This document shows positions 31,165 to 36,567 of a stretch of 36,567 nt of DNA, piece by piece; the stretch's first letter is position 1, and each line of letters begins with the position of its first letter. A model generated the notes under the pieces. That model was not told where the DNA came from. It saw nothing but the letters and a program-made list of their open reading frames with translations, and made no database searches. A program made the translations under genes and the position numbers. The DNA is taken from NCBI GenBank assembly GCA_944380605.1, contig CALWIA010000020.1, positions 1-36,567 on the forward strand. Reading direction: 5' to 3'. The DNA comes from an uncultured Lachnospiraceae bacterium. Its GTDB lineage: Bacteria > Bacillota > Clostridia > Lachnospirales > Lachnospiraceae.

Positions 31165-32885
31165 ACCGTCAGGGTCAGAAACGACTGGTATAGATCCAGC
31201 GTACCGTACCCCCACTCCCGGTTGGGATAGGAATAAGAAGAATTTCGCGCAGCGCCGCGGGCCAGCAGGGCCTTGACGGCGCTGTTGTTCATTCCCGGGT
31301 AATTGCCTTTGACATATCCCCAGGAGTACAGGTCGGCGACGGCTCCCGCCGCGTGGGCGGCAGCCACGGAAGAACCGGTCATGCGGGTCATGGGATATTC
31401 TCCCGGGACCGAGGAGACGCCGGGGCCATATACGTCCACCCCCGGGGCCGCCAGGTCCGGCTTGACGCGGCCATCCCGGGTATAGCCGCGGCTGGAGTGG
31501 ATGTAGAGGCTGCCGTCCCCGTGGTTGCAGGTGCTGACGGTAATGGGAAAATCCGCGTTTCCCGGACCGGTGATGGTGGTGTAAGGATCGGCCTTGAGAA
31601 AGACGGTTTCATCGGAAAGAAATCCATGGATGGGCAGCCAGATGTGGAAAAAGCCGCCGATGGCAACGCCGGCGTGGACCCGTATTTTCCAGATGCCGGC
31701 AGAGGGAGAGGCAAACCGCAGGGCGGCCAGGTACCCGCCGCGGGGACCGAGGGAGGGAAAATAGGACAGGGTGATGACCGTGCCTTCCAGGGGAAAGCGG
31801 ACTTCCCGGTTTTCACCGGGGGTCAGAGAGATCTGTCCCGTTTCCTGTCCGGCAGGGGAAAGAAAGCTGACGGTGTACACGTCGGGAAAGTCAGCCCACA
31901 GTTCGGCGATAAATCCCCGTTCCCCTTCGCCGACCCGCAGTTCCGCTTCTTCATAGGCCTGATCCGGCCGGATCTGTCCCATGAAATGGTGGCGGAACCC
32001 GGCCTCGTTGCCGGCGGCGCATACGGCGGTGACGCCGACAAAGGTCTGGAGGCGGTTCAGCACCTGGCTCAGGGGCGAATCGCCGCCGTGGCCGCCCTGG
32101 TTGGTGCCCAGTCCCAGGCACAGTACCAGAGGCATGCGGAACCGGTAGGCTAGCAGCACCAGGTATGTGACTCCCATCAGGATGTCGTTCTCCTGATAGG
32201 CTTCGGCGGAATCGGGAATCTGATAGTAGTCCCGCAGCCAGGTTTTGGCCGGCTTCAGGCGGACGACGCCCAGAGAACAGCCGGGGGCGGCGCCCGTAAA
32301 ATCTCCGGTGTTTCTGCCGGCGGCGATGCCGGCCAGAAAGGTGCCGTGGCCGGACAGGTCCCGGGAAGGGATTTGCCGGAAGGGGTCGCCGCTCTGCAGC
32401 GCTTCGTTGATGGCGGACTCCCCGAACTCCGCTCCGTACAGAAAGGCATAGGAGGCTTCGCGGGTGCCTTCCATGGAAAATCCGCCGCCTTCCAGGGTCT
32501 GGTCCCACAGGCCCAGAATCCGGGTGGAACCGTCTTCCCGGCGAAACAGCGGATTGGTGTAGTCGATGCCGGTGTCGATCAGCCCCAGCAGCACCCCTTC
32601 GCCGTCGGCCTGGAGAACCGGCTGGCGCAGCACGGCGGCGATGCCGGATTGTTCCATGCTGGTGGTATCCAAAAGCCCGTAGAGGGAGGGGATGGCGGTA
32701 TAGGGAATCCCGGCGGAACCGGAAAGACGCTCCAGCGGAAGGTGGAGCACCGCGTATTCTTCGTTGACATAGCTGATACAGCCTGTCTCAAACATCCGGG
32801 CCAGCTGTTCCGGCCCGTAGCCGGTGTGGCGCACCAGCAGGTCCGCGGCGGATTCGTCCGACGGGCGCAGGTCGCATGACTGCAT
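31161..32885 (-). CDS. Subtilisin-family (S8) serine protease, Csp/clostridial type
   Basis: I start it at ATG 32885 with AAGGAGG six bases upstream; the open frame runs another ~400 bases through the divergent gene, but that part is a shadow. The product is 574 residues without a clear signal peptide. The triad is intact: Asp104 (GLIDTGIDY), His180 (SGHGTFLAGI) and Ser506 (GSSVAAAHAAG, where GTS is usual), plus the oxyanion Asn in CAAGNEAG. Between His and Ser lies a long ~200-residue insertion with beta-rich character, like the jelly-roll of Csp germination proteases. Residues 1-~95 may be a prodomain. Candidate roles are spore-germination signalling or general proteolysis; sequence alone does not decide. 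It is divergent from the signal-peptidase-II-like gene. Confidence 0.88.
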   Translation of the reverse strand: MQSCDLRPSDESAADLLVRHTGYGPEQLARMFETGCISYVNEEYAVLHLPLERLSGSAGIPYTAIPSLYGLLDTTSMEQSGIAAVLRQPVLQADGEGVLLGLIDTGIDYTNPLFRREDGSTRILGLWDQTLEGGGFSMEGTREASYAFLYGAEFGESAINEALQSGDPFRQIPSRDLSGHGTFLAGIAAGRNTGDFTGAAPGCSLGVVRLKPAKTWLRDYYQIPDSAEAYQENDILMGVTYLVLLAYRFRMPLVLCLGLGTNQGGHGGDSPLSQVLNRLQTFVGVTAVCAAGNEAGFRHHFMGQIRPDQAYEEAELRVGEGERGFIAELWADFPDVYTVSFLSPAGQETGQISLTPGENREVRFPLEGTVITLSYFPSLGPRGGYLAALRFASPSAGIWKIRVHAGVAIGGFFHIWLPIHGFLSDETVFLKADPYTTITGPGNADFPITVSTCNHGDGSLYIHSSRGYTRDGRVKPDLAAPGVDVYGPGVSSVPGEYPMTRMTGSSVAAAHAAGAVADLYSWGYVKGNYPGMNNSAVKALLARGAARNSSYSYPNREWGYGTLDLYQSFLTLTV

Positions 32886-32923
32886 AAAAATCCTCCTTTC
32901 CGGCATTTGGAATCCGGACAGCC

Positions 32924-32952
32924 TTGAAAAGGAAAAAGCCATATGGTAAGAT
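32924..32952 (+). promoter_or_regulatory. Candidate promoter of the signal-peptidase-II-like gene
   Basis: TTGAAA (32924-32929) and TAAGAT (32947-32952) are 17 bases apart, 38 bases before the ATG at 32991. Confidence 0.6.
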
Positions 32953-32990
32953 GAAACAAATGGATGAAGAACATAAGGGGGCGAGCACAC

Positions 32991-33500
32991 ATGAAACAGA
33001 AAACCGTTTCGCCGGCAGGCAGCCGGACGGCGCCGTGGCTGGTGCTTGCGGCTGCGGCCGGCCTGCTGGACCAGGCCGCGAAGGACACCGTTGAGCGCAT
33101 GGGAGACGACCAGTTTCCCCAGGAGCCGGAGTGTCTGAAAGGCCGGGTGAAGCTGCATAAAAATCACAACGACGGCCTTCCCTTCGGGGCGTTCCGGCAG
33201 TATCCGGAACTGGTACGGCAGGTGCCGCTCGCGGCCTTCTGGGCGGCCTTCGGCGTTTTCGCCTGGCTGGCTCCGAAGCGGGGCCATCTGGCGGAGAAAG
33301 CGGGGCTGGCCCTGGTGCTGGGCGGCGGAGGCAGCAACCTCTACGACCGCCTGGTCCGCGGGTATGTGGTGGACTATTTCAGCATCCAGAAAGGCCGCCT
33401 GAAAAAGGTGGTGCTGAATCTGGGCGACTGCTGCGTCCTGGCAGGGGTGCTGATTCTGCTGGCCTCCCAGATTGCCGACGCCATCCGGGGAAACCGCTGA
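32991..33500 (+). CDS. Signal peptidase II (LspA)-like aspartic membrane protease
   Basis: The product is 169 residues, close to LspA length. The start is ATG 32991 after AAGGGGG. It has about four hydrophobic segments (APWLVLAAAAGLLDQAAKD, VPLAAFWAAFGVFAWLAP, AGLALVLGGGGSNLYDRL, CCVLAGVLILLASQIAD). The two catalytic Asp are present: Asp119 in SNLYDRLVRG and Asp128 in YVVDYF. The other conserved LspA block, normally RNxGAAF, reads HNDGLPFG here, and the first membrane helix is Ala/Gly-rich. LspA removes signal peptides from prolipoproteins; the divergence suggests a paralogue that may have another substrate. It converges on the TIGR04086-like gene through a hairpin. Confidence 0.78.
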   Translation: MKQKTVSPAGSRTAPWLVLAAAAGLLDQAAKDTVERMGDDQFPQEPECLKGRVKLHKNHNDGLPFGAFRQYPELVRQVPLAAFWAAFGVFAWLAPKRGHLAEKAGLALVLGGGGSNLYDRLVRGYVVDYFSIQKGRLKKVVLNLGDCCVLAGVLILLASQIADAIRGNR

Positions 33501-33514
33501 AGCCCGGCTTCAGC
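33496..33514. terminator. Hairpin between convergent genes
   Basis: GCTGAAG (33496-33502) pairs with CTTCAGC (33508-33514) around CCCGG, which can also pair partly. It overlaps the ends of both converging genes. There is no T run, so termination is only likely. Confidence 0.4.
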
Positions 33515-33869
33515 TGAGGACGCCGCCCAGGATGCCGCCGCCGGCGCAGAGGGAAAAGACGGTGGCCAGCTGGACCGGCTCCGGGTTCAGCCCCTGGCCC
33601 AGCGCCATGGATACGGCAAGCAGCACCAGAAAGTACAGAAGCCCGGCCAGAAAGCCGCAGAAAAACCGCTGCCGCTTGAAGCCTCTTCCGGCCAGAAATC
33701 CGGCCAGGGCTCCGGACAGGATATAGACCAGGGTGACGCACACCCGGACCTGGCTTTCTTTCAGACGGAAGCGGTACAGCGCCAGCGAGATAAGAAGCAG
33801 AAGCAGTCCGGACAGCAGGTAGGAAAACAGAAGGGAACGCAGATAGATTCTGGGAGCGGAATGTTCCAT
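33510..33869 (-). CDS. TIGR04086-like small membrane protein
   Basis: The product is 119 residues, with CGGAGG before the ATG. Four predicted membrane helices are spaced evenly: YLRSLLFSYLLSGLLLLLISLALY, VCVTLVYILSGALAGFLAG, FFCGFLAGLLYFLVLLAVSMALG and LATVFSLCAGGGILGGVLS. Gly-rich helix ends such as SGALAGFLAGRGFKRQ and GGGILGG are typical of the TIGR04086/YrzE family, whose function is unknown. In Clostridia this family is often found near secDF and SCIFF genes, as here. It lacks a signal peptide and any catalytic motif. It diverges from the SCIFF precursor gene. Confidence 0.75.
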   Translation of the reverse strand: MEHSAPRIYLRSLLFSYLLSGLLLLLISLALYRFRLKESQVRVCVTLVYILSGALAGFLAGRGFKRQRFFCGFLAGLLYFLVLLAVSMALGQGLNPEPVQLATVFSLCAGGGILGGVLS

Positions 33870-33970
33870 ACGGTTCCTCCGGTAACGGATTTGCTTTTAA
33901 TATATTCGCCGGGACGCCGGGTTAGTACCGGCGGGCGGACAAAAAGGCGGCGCTTTGCTCCGCAAAAAAC

Positions 33971-33999
33971 TTGCGCAAGCGGAGCGGGCGTGCTATAAT
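33971..33999 (+). promoter_or_regulatory. Promoter of the SCIFF operon
   Basis: TTGCGC (33971-33976) and a perfect TATAAT (33994-33999) are 17 bases apart, 42 bases before the SCIFF ATG. The -35 lies in the loop of an inverted repeat, GCTCCGC (33957-33963) with GCGGAGC (33979-33985), which could be an operator or the end of an RNA hairpin. Confidence 0.65.
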
Positions 34000-34041
34000 A
34001 AAACGGATATTGTACAATGAAACGCAGAGGAGGATGAGAAC

Positions 34042-34188
34042 ATGAACAAAGTGAAAACGCTCAACAGCAATACGCTGAAAGATACCATGAAGAAGGGCGG
34101 ATGCGGCGAGTGCCAGACTTCCTGCCAGTCCGCGTGCAAGACTTCCTGCACGGTAGGCAACCAGAGCTGCGAGAACCCCAACCGCTGA
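34042..34188 (+). CDS. scfA: SCIFF ranthipeptide precursor (six cysteines in forty-five)
   Basis: The 48-residue peptide is too short for routine gene calling. GAGGAGG lies about seven bases upstream of the ATG. The N-terminal leader-like half (MNKVKTLNSNTLKDTMKKGG) has no Cys. The second half holds six Cys in the order CGEC, QTSC, QSAC, KTSC and NQSC, each flanked by Thr or Ser. This is the SCIFF signature, near-universal in Clostridia. Its maturase, encoded just downstream, forms thioether links from Cys sulfur to Thr carbon, making a ranthipeptide. The natural role is still debated, with quorum-type signalling suggested in some Clostridia. It has its own promoter and a hairpin between it and the maturase gene. 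Confidence 0.95.
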   Translation: MNKVKTLNSNTLKDTMKKGGCGECQTSCQSACKTSCTVGNQSCENPNR

Positions 34189-34224
34189 AACCGGGCGTAC
34201 AGCTGAAAACGGCAGATAAACCAG

Positions 34225-34253
34225 GCCCCTACGGTCCTTGCGATTGTAGGGGC
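34225..34253 (+). terminator. Hairpin between SCIFF and its maturase, probable partial terminator
   Basis: GCCCCTAC (34225-34232) and GTAGGGGC (34246-34253) form a perfect 8-bp stem with a 13-base loop, followed by GGCTTTA. The T run is weak, which fits partial readthrough: more precursor mRNA than maturase mRNA. Confidence 0.65.
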
Positions 34254-34294
34254 GGCTTTATGTGCCTGTACCAAGTGTAAGAAGGAGATAAACC

Positions 34295-35686
34295 GTGATT
34301 CATCAATATAAAAACAACGGATATGATATCGTCATGGACGTCAACAGCGGAGCGGTGCACGTGGTGGAAGACGTGGTGTACGACGCCATTGCCTTTCTGG
34401 CGGAGCGGCTGCCGGAGATGGAAGAGCCGGCGCCCATACCGGAAGCCCTGGTCCGGGAGACGAAGGAGGCGCTGGCCGCTTCCTATTCTCAGGAGGACAT
34501 CCGGGAAGCCATGGAGGACGTCCAGGAACTGATCGATACGGAGCAGCTGTTTACCAAAGACGTCTACCAGGACTTCGTCATGGATTTTAAGAAGAGAAAG
34601 ACGGTGGTGAAGGCCCTCTGCCTCCACATCGCCCACGACTGCAACCTGGCCTGCCGCTACTGCTTCGCGGAAGAGGGAGAATACCACGGACGCCGGGCGC
34701 TGATGAGCTTTGAGGTGGGCAAAAAAGCCCTGGACTTCCTCATCGCCAACTCCGGAAACCGCCGGAACCTGGAAGTGGATTTCTTCGGCGGGGAGCCGCT
34801 GATGAACTGGGAAGTGGTCAAGCAGCTGGTGGAATACGGCCGTTCCCAGGAGGAAGCCCACGACAAGAAGTTCCGCTTTACCCTGACTACCAACGGCGTG
34901 CTGCTGAATGACGAAATCATGGAATTCTGCAACCGGGAAATGAGCAACGTGGTCATGAGCCTGGACGGACGCAAAGAGGTCAACGACCGGATGCGTCCCT
35001 TCCGGAAGGGAGCCGGCAGCTACGACCTGATTGTGCCCAAGTTCCAGAAGTTCGCCGAGAGCCGGGGACAGATGAACTACTACGTGCGGGGCACCTTCAC
35101 CCATTACAACCTGGACTTTTCCAAAGATGTGCTGCATTTCGCGGACCTGGGCTTCAAGCAGATGTCCATCGAGCCGGTGGTGGCGGCTCCCGACGAGCCT
35201 TACGCCATAAAAGAAGAGGACCTGCCGCAGATTCTGGAAGAGTACGACAAGCTGGCGGTGGAATACGTGAAGCGGAAAAAAGAAGGCAGAGGCTTTAATT
35301 TCTTCCACTTCATGCTGGATTTAAACCAGGGGCCCTGCGTGGCCAAGCGGCTGTCCGGCTGCGGTTCCGGCACGGAATACCTGGCTGTGACGCCCTGGGG
35401 CGATCTGTATCCCTGCCATCAGTTTGTGGGACAGGAGGGCTTTCTGCTGGGCAATGTAGACGAAGGCATTACCAACACGGAAGTCCGCGACGAGTTTAAG
35501 ATGTGCAACGTTTACGCCAAGGAGAAGTGCAGAAACTGCTTCGCCAGATTTTACTGCAGCGGCGGATGCGCCGCCAATTCCTACAATTTCCACGGTTCCA
35601 TTACCGACGCCTATGACATTGGCTGCGAGATGCAGAAAAAACGCATCGAGTGCTCCATTATGATCAAAGCGGCGCTGCAGGACTGA
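34295..35686 (+). CDS. scfB: Radical SAM SCIFF maturase (thioether-forming, CteB-like)
   Basis: The product is 463 residues. The start codon is GTG at 34295 with AAGGAG upstream. An N-terminal ~100-residue RiPP-recognition-like region (YDIVMDVNSGAVHVVEDVVYD) should bind the SCIFF leader. The radical SAM core has Cys116-x3-Cys120-x2-Cys123 (CNLACRYC) for the catalytic iron-sulfur cluster, followed by DFFGGEPLMNW and TLTTNGVLL. The C-terminal SPASM domain from ~350 carries Cys clusters (CGSGTEYLAVTPWGDLYPC, CNVYAKEKCRNCFARFYCSGGC) for two auxiliary clusters. Length and motifs match the known CteB family well. It is encoded next to its substrate gene and upstream of secD. Confidence 0.95.
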   Translation: MIHQYKNNGYDIVMDVNSGAVHVVEDVVYDAIAFLAERLPEMEEPAPIPEALVRETKEALAASYSQEDIREAMEDVQELIDTEQLFTKDVYQDFVMDFKKRKTVVKALCLHIAHDCNLACRYCFAEEGEYHGRRALMSFEVGKKALDFLIANSGNRRNLEVDFFGGEPLMNWEVVKQLVEYGRSQEEAHDKKFRFTLTTNGVLLNDEIMEFCNREMSNVVMSLDGRKEVNDRMRPFRKGAGSYDLIVPKFQKFAESRGQMNYYVRGTFTHYNLDFSKDVLHFADLGFKQMSIEPVVAAPDEPYAIKEEDLPQILEEYDKLAVEYVKRKKEGRGFNFFHFMLDLNQGPCVAKRLSGCGSGTEYLAVTPWGDLYPCHQFVGQEGFLLGNVDEGITNTEVRDEFKMCNVYAKEKCRNCFARFYCSGGCAANSYNFHGSITDAYDIGCEMQKKRIECSIMIKAALQD

Positions 35687-35705
35687 ACCGGAAAGGAGAA
35701 CAGAG

Positions 35706-36518
35706 ATGAAAAGCCAACGTGGGAAAGGGCTTCTGGGCCTTTTCGCCATCCTGATCTGCCTGGCCGTCTGCGGATTTTTCGGCTATGACACCATGGATGA
35801 CATCAAACTGGGACTGGACCTGGCGGGAGGCGTCAGCATCACCTATCAGGCCAAAGAGGAAAATCCTTCTGCCGAAGACATGTCGGATACCATTTACAAG
35901 CTGCAGCAGAGGGTGCAGAACTACAGTACGGAGGCGGAGGTCTACCAGGAGGGAGACAACCGCATCAACGTGGACATTCCCGGCGTATCCGACGCCAACG
36001 CCATACTGGAGGAACTGGGAAAGCCCGGTTCCCTGGTTTTCACCGATGAAGAAGGCAATGTGATTCTTACGGGAGACCAGGTGGCCAGCGCCAAGGCCGG
36101 CATTGTGGACAACAACGGCCAGCAGGAGTTTGTGGTGAGCCTGTCCTTTACAGAGGACGGCGCCGTGGATTTCGCGGAGGCGACGTCGGCCAACGTGGGA
36201 AAACATATCGCCATTATCTACGACGGCGAGCTGTACTCCTATCCGGTGGTCAACCAGGCCATTACCGGCGGAGAGTGCAGCATTGAAGGCATGGGAAGCT
36301 ATGAGGAGGCGGAGAACCTGGCGGCGACCATCCGCATTGGTTCGCTGTCTCTGGAACTGGAAGAGCTGCGCTCCAACGTGGTGGGAGCCAAGCTGGGCCA
36401 GGAGGCTATAAACACCAGCCTGCAGGCGGCGCTGATCGGCTTGCAAACGGCCACTTTCTGCGGCCAGCAGGGCCGCATTTCCCGGCCAGTCAGGGCCATA
36501 TTAAGCGGCCAGTTTTAG
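35706..36518 (+). CDS. secD: SecD, truncated by an insertion after about 245 codons
   Basis: SecD works with SecF and YajC to pull exported proteins through SecYEG using the proton gradient. The ATG at 35706 follows AAGGAG. The first TM (LLGLFAILICLAVCGFFGY), the DxGGxx-type LGLDLAGGVSITYQA motif and the P1 periplasmic domain are intact to EELRSNVVGAKLGQEAINTSLQAALIGL. From base ~36442 the sequence becomes an IS-like end with no SecD similarity, and the frame closes after 25 foreign residues (QTATFCGQQGRISRP...). The five remaining membrane helices are missing, so this copy cannot make a working channel. The rest of the gene may lie beyond the insertion. Either it is a genuine knockout or the contig ended in a repeat. 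Confidence 0.85.
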   Translation: MKSQRGKGLLGLFAILICLAVCGFFGYDTMDDIKLGLDLAGGVSITYQAKEENPSAEDMSDTIYKLQQRVQNYSTEAEVYQEGDNRINVDIPGVSDANAILEELGKPGSLVFTDEEGNVILTGDQVASAKAGIVDNNGQQEFVVSLSFTEDGAVDFAEATSANVGKHIAIIYDGELYSYPVVNQAITGGECSIEGMGSYEEAENLAATIRIGSLSLELEELRSNVVGAKLGQEAINTSLQAALIGLQTATFCGQQGRISRPVRAILSGQF

Positions 36519-36567
36519 AGATAGGCAGGGCAGAGAGGGTTCCGCCCTGCTAATCAGTAGTGATCGT
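36442..36567. mobile_element. Putative IS21-like element end inserted in secD
   Basis: The sequence switches abruptly at TGCAAACGG. Three tandem units of 22-24 bases follow (36449, 36471, 36494), each starting GGCC and having a second GGCCAG after 13 bases. Repeated transposase-binding sites just inside a TG end are typical of IS21 family members. A hairpin, GCAGGGC (36525-36531) with GCCCTGC (36544-36550), lies further in. The element differs from the one at 1-115. It continues past the window, so no transposase can be seen. Confidence 0.6.

Noticed and set aside
29608..31215. A 535-codon minus-strand open frame
   Set aside because: It is antisense to htrA and the clpX-like gene, both of which have unmistakable motifs.
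32886..33287. An N-terminal extension of the S8 protease
   Set aside because: The frame is open, but it runs through the divergent LspA-like gene and its promoter; a strong AAGGAGG site decides for ATG 32885.

Overview
The window looks like a chromosomal segment of a GC-rich, Gram-positive anaerobe of the Clostridia, most likely Lachnospiraceae. This rests on the SCIFF peptide with its radical-SAM maturase, an orphan Spo0A-type DNA-binding domain with 0A boxes, secreted proteins built of cell-wall-binding repeats, a TIGR04086-type membrane protein, and strong AGGAGG-type ribosome binding sites. No rRNA, tRNA or CRISPR array was seen.

Layout. 1-115 is what looks like the end of an IS21-like element (22-bp tandem repeats). 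422-4879 is an accessory, defence-like patch: a winged-helix protein, an AT-rich SIR2 plus P-loop NTPase protein on the minus strand, and an MNT/HEPN toxin-antitoxin pair. 4983-9620 holds a Wzz-like co-polymerase with a degenerate kinase-like tail, then glmM and glmS, which make the UDP-GlcNAc precursor glucosamine-6-P/1-P. 9678-12887 is a regulatory patch: a palindromic pair of 0A boxes in front of an orphan Spo0A C-terminal-domain gene, a PF09818-type ABC-class ATPase, a small wall-binding protein and a short coiled-coil gene with a consensus 0A box. 12969-14889 (minus) has a zinc-ribbon/coiled-coil protein and a large secreted wall-binding repeat protein.

15092-28162 is a surface-polysaccharide locus: an acetolactate-synthase-like ThDP enzyme, an epimerase/C-methyltransferase fusion, a secondary-alcohol-dehydrogenase homologue, three GT2 glycosyltransferases, a polyprenyl-phosphate sugar-1-phosphate transferase and an LCP-family ligase with acidic repeats. 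The first three genes, in tight succession, suggest synthesis of a two-carbon-branched or C-methylated sugar, similar in logic to YerE-type chemistry. This is the best candidate for an undescribed pathway.

28284-33869 holds envelope and protein quality control: HtrA, a divergent ClpX paralogue, a subtilisin-family protease, a signal-peptidase-II-like protein and a TIGR04086 membrane protein. 34042-35686 is the SCIFF ranthipeptide pair; its 48-residue precursor gene is easily missed. The window ends in secD, which is cut after about 245 codons by a second IS21-like end carrying different 22-24-bp repeats.

Together the genes supply amino-sugar precursor, assemble and export a decorated polysaccharide, attach it to the wall and maintain the envelope. 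Both edges lie at IS-like sequence, so the segment may be a contig bounded by repeats.
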